A stretch of DNA of 64,000 nt from Pirellula sp. (GTDB taxonomy: Bacteria > Planctomycetota > Planctomycetia > Pirellulales > PNKZ01), in the NCBI GenBank assembly GCA_013822735.1, contig PNKZ01000010.1, forward strand, positions 143,012 to 207,011, written 5' to 3'. The notes beneath the pieces are model-generated. The model was given only the letters and a program-made list of their open reading frames with translations, was not told where the DNA came from and made no database searches. Shown piece after piece: positions 63,611 to 64,000 of the stretch. The position numbers and the translations under genes are program-made. Positions within the stretch are counted from its first letter, which is position 1. Each line of letters opens with the position of its first letter.

Positions 63611-64000
63611 GAATAAAGTAATTTCGCACGCTTACAGACCTCCCTCGCAGCCCGACTACCGCACGGCAGCCGACCCTAGCCCGAGAGCAAACTGACAATC
63701 TAGCAAAGACTTACAGCACCAACAAGGGCGATGGACGGGGGCGAAACAGGGACGAATTCCGCGAAAAACGGCGGTCGGCAAGGCATCGTCGTATCCCCCC
63801 AGTTTGCCATTAGCGAATTACCTCCCAGCGTTTCCGAAGACTCACCCCTCCCCCCCTGGCCCCTCACCCCTTTTTCACCAGGCGCGCACCGGTAGCGCAT
63901 CGTGAACCAAACGTTCCGAACGCAACCAAAAAAATTCGTGCGTCGGCGTACGGCCTGCCGAGACGCGAGAAGAAACTGGACAACACGGGCGTTCGGACTT
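63611..64000. other. Intergenic region upstream of rpsA, to the window end
   Basis: 390 bases without a convincing gene. A run of C/T (63843-63876) resembles a decayed copy of the CCCTCACCCC repeat seen in the five-haem gene. The rpsA promoter should lie close to 63611, but I see no clear boxes. Confidence 0.45.

Overview
The window looks like chromosomal DNA of a planctomycete, probably from the Pirellulales. The evidence is high GC, two giant secreted haem-c proteins of the PVC membrane-bound dehydrogenase type, a DUF1598-like secreted protein, cysteine-rich exported proteins, a Zn-ribbon/GYF membrane protein, a membrane Hanks-type kinase, an FtsJ/RlmM-like methyltransferase, and a formylmethanofuran:tetrahydromethanopterin formyltransferase. 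I see no rRNA, tRNA, CRISPR array, prophage or classical transposase. Most long ORFs on the opposite strand of genes are high-GC shadows and are left out.

Layout. 0-5 kb: end of a divergent phosphoglycerate kinase, an HPt protein and a response regulator (divergent), a Cys-rich exported protein, and a DUF1598-like secreted protein. 5-13 kb, mostly minus strand: Tat-exported sugar-isomerase-like protein, an HTTM membrane protein translationally coupled to its partner, a second Cys-rich exported protein, a lipoprotein, a P-loop NTPase with internal membrane helices, a secreted protein and the GYF protein. 13.1-13.6 kb: a non-coding block made almost entirely of inverted repeats. 13.6-19.3 kb: secreted dihaem protein, a small acidic protein, a BshB/LmbE-type deacetylase, a GxxExxY nuclease-like gene framed by inverted repeats, cobalamin CbiET, and a 2-hydroxyacid dehydrogenase. 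19.3-27.5 kb: two large haem-c proteins in one operon. 27.6-32 kb: rRNA methyltransferase-like protein, FliG, a CheX-like protein and a PilZ protein. 32-38.4 kb: QueD/PTPS-like, CitG-like and alpha/beta-hydrolase genes, polyphosphate kinase, polyprenyl synthase and MoaC. 38.6-41 kb: two paralogous outer-membrane beta-barrel proteins in tandem. 41.3-43.9 kb: 5-formyl-THF cyclo-ligase, Ftr and BirA. 43.9-50.6 kb: pyruvate dehydrogenase genes in the order lpd-aceE-aceF, and an LmbE-type deacetylase. 50.7-55.2 kb: kinase, Apt, Gfo/Idh/MocA oxidoreductase and two small secreted proteins. 55.2-63.6 kb: BamA with a very long linker, App1-like HAD phosphatase, DUF2007/zinc-ribbon protein, RpoD-like sigma factor and ribosomal protein S1.

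How the genes fit together. The core is housekeeping (pyruvate oxidation, outer-membrane assembly, translation, transcription, polyphosphate, isoprenoid and cofactor synthesis). Mixed in are planctomycete-specific secreted and cell-surface proteins and respiratory-type haem-c dehydrogenases. Ftr, with a nearby CitG-like and a PTPS-like gene, suggests a tetrahydromethanopterin-linked C1 pathway next to folate metabolism.

The least explained material is repetitive. It includes a roughly 0.5 kb inverted-repeat unit carrying a GxxExxY gene plus a gene-less relative 11 kb away, a cluster of nested palindromes at 13.2-13.5 kb, and interspersed repeats that sit in frame inside a five-haem gene.
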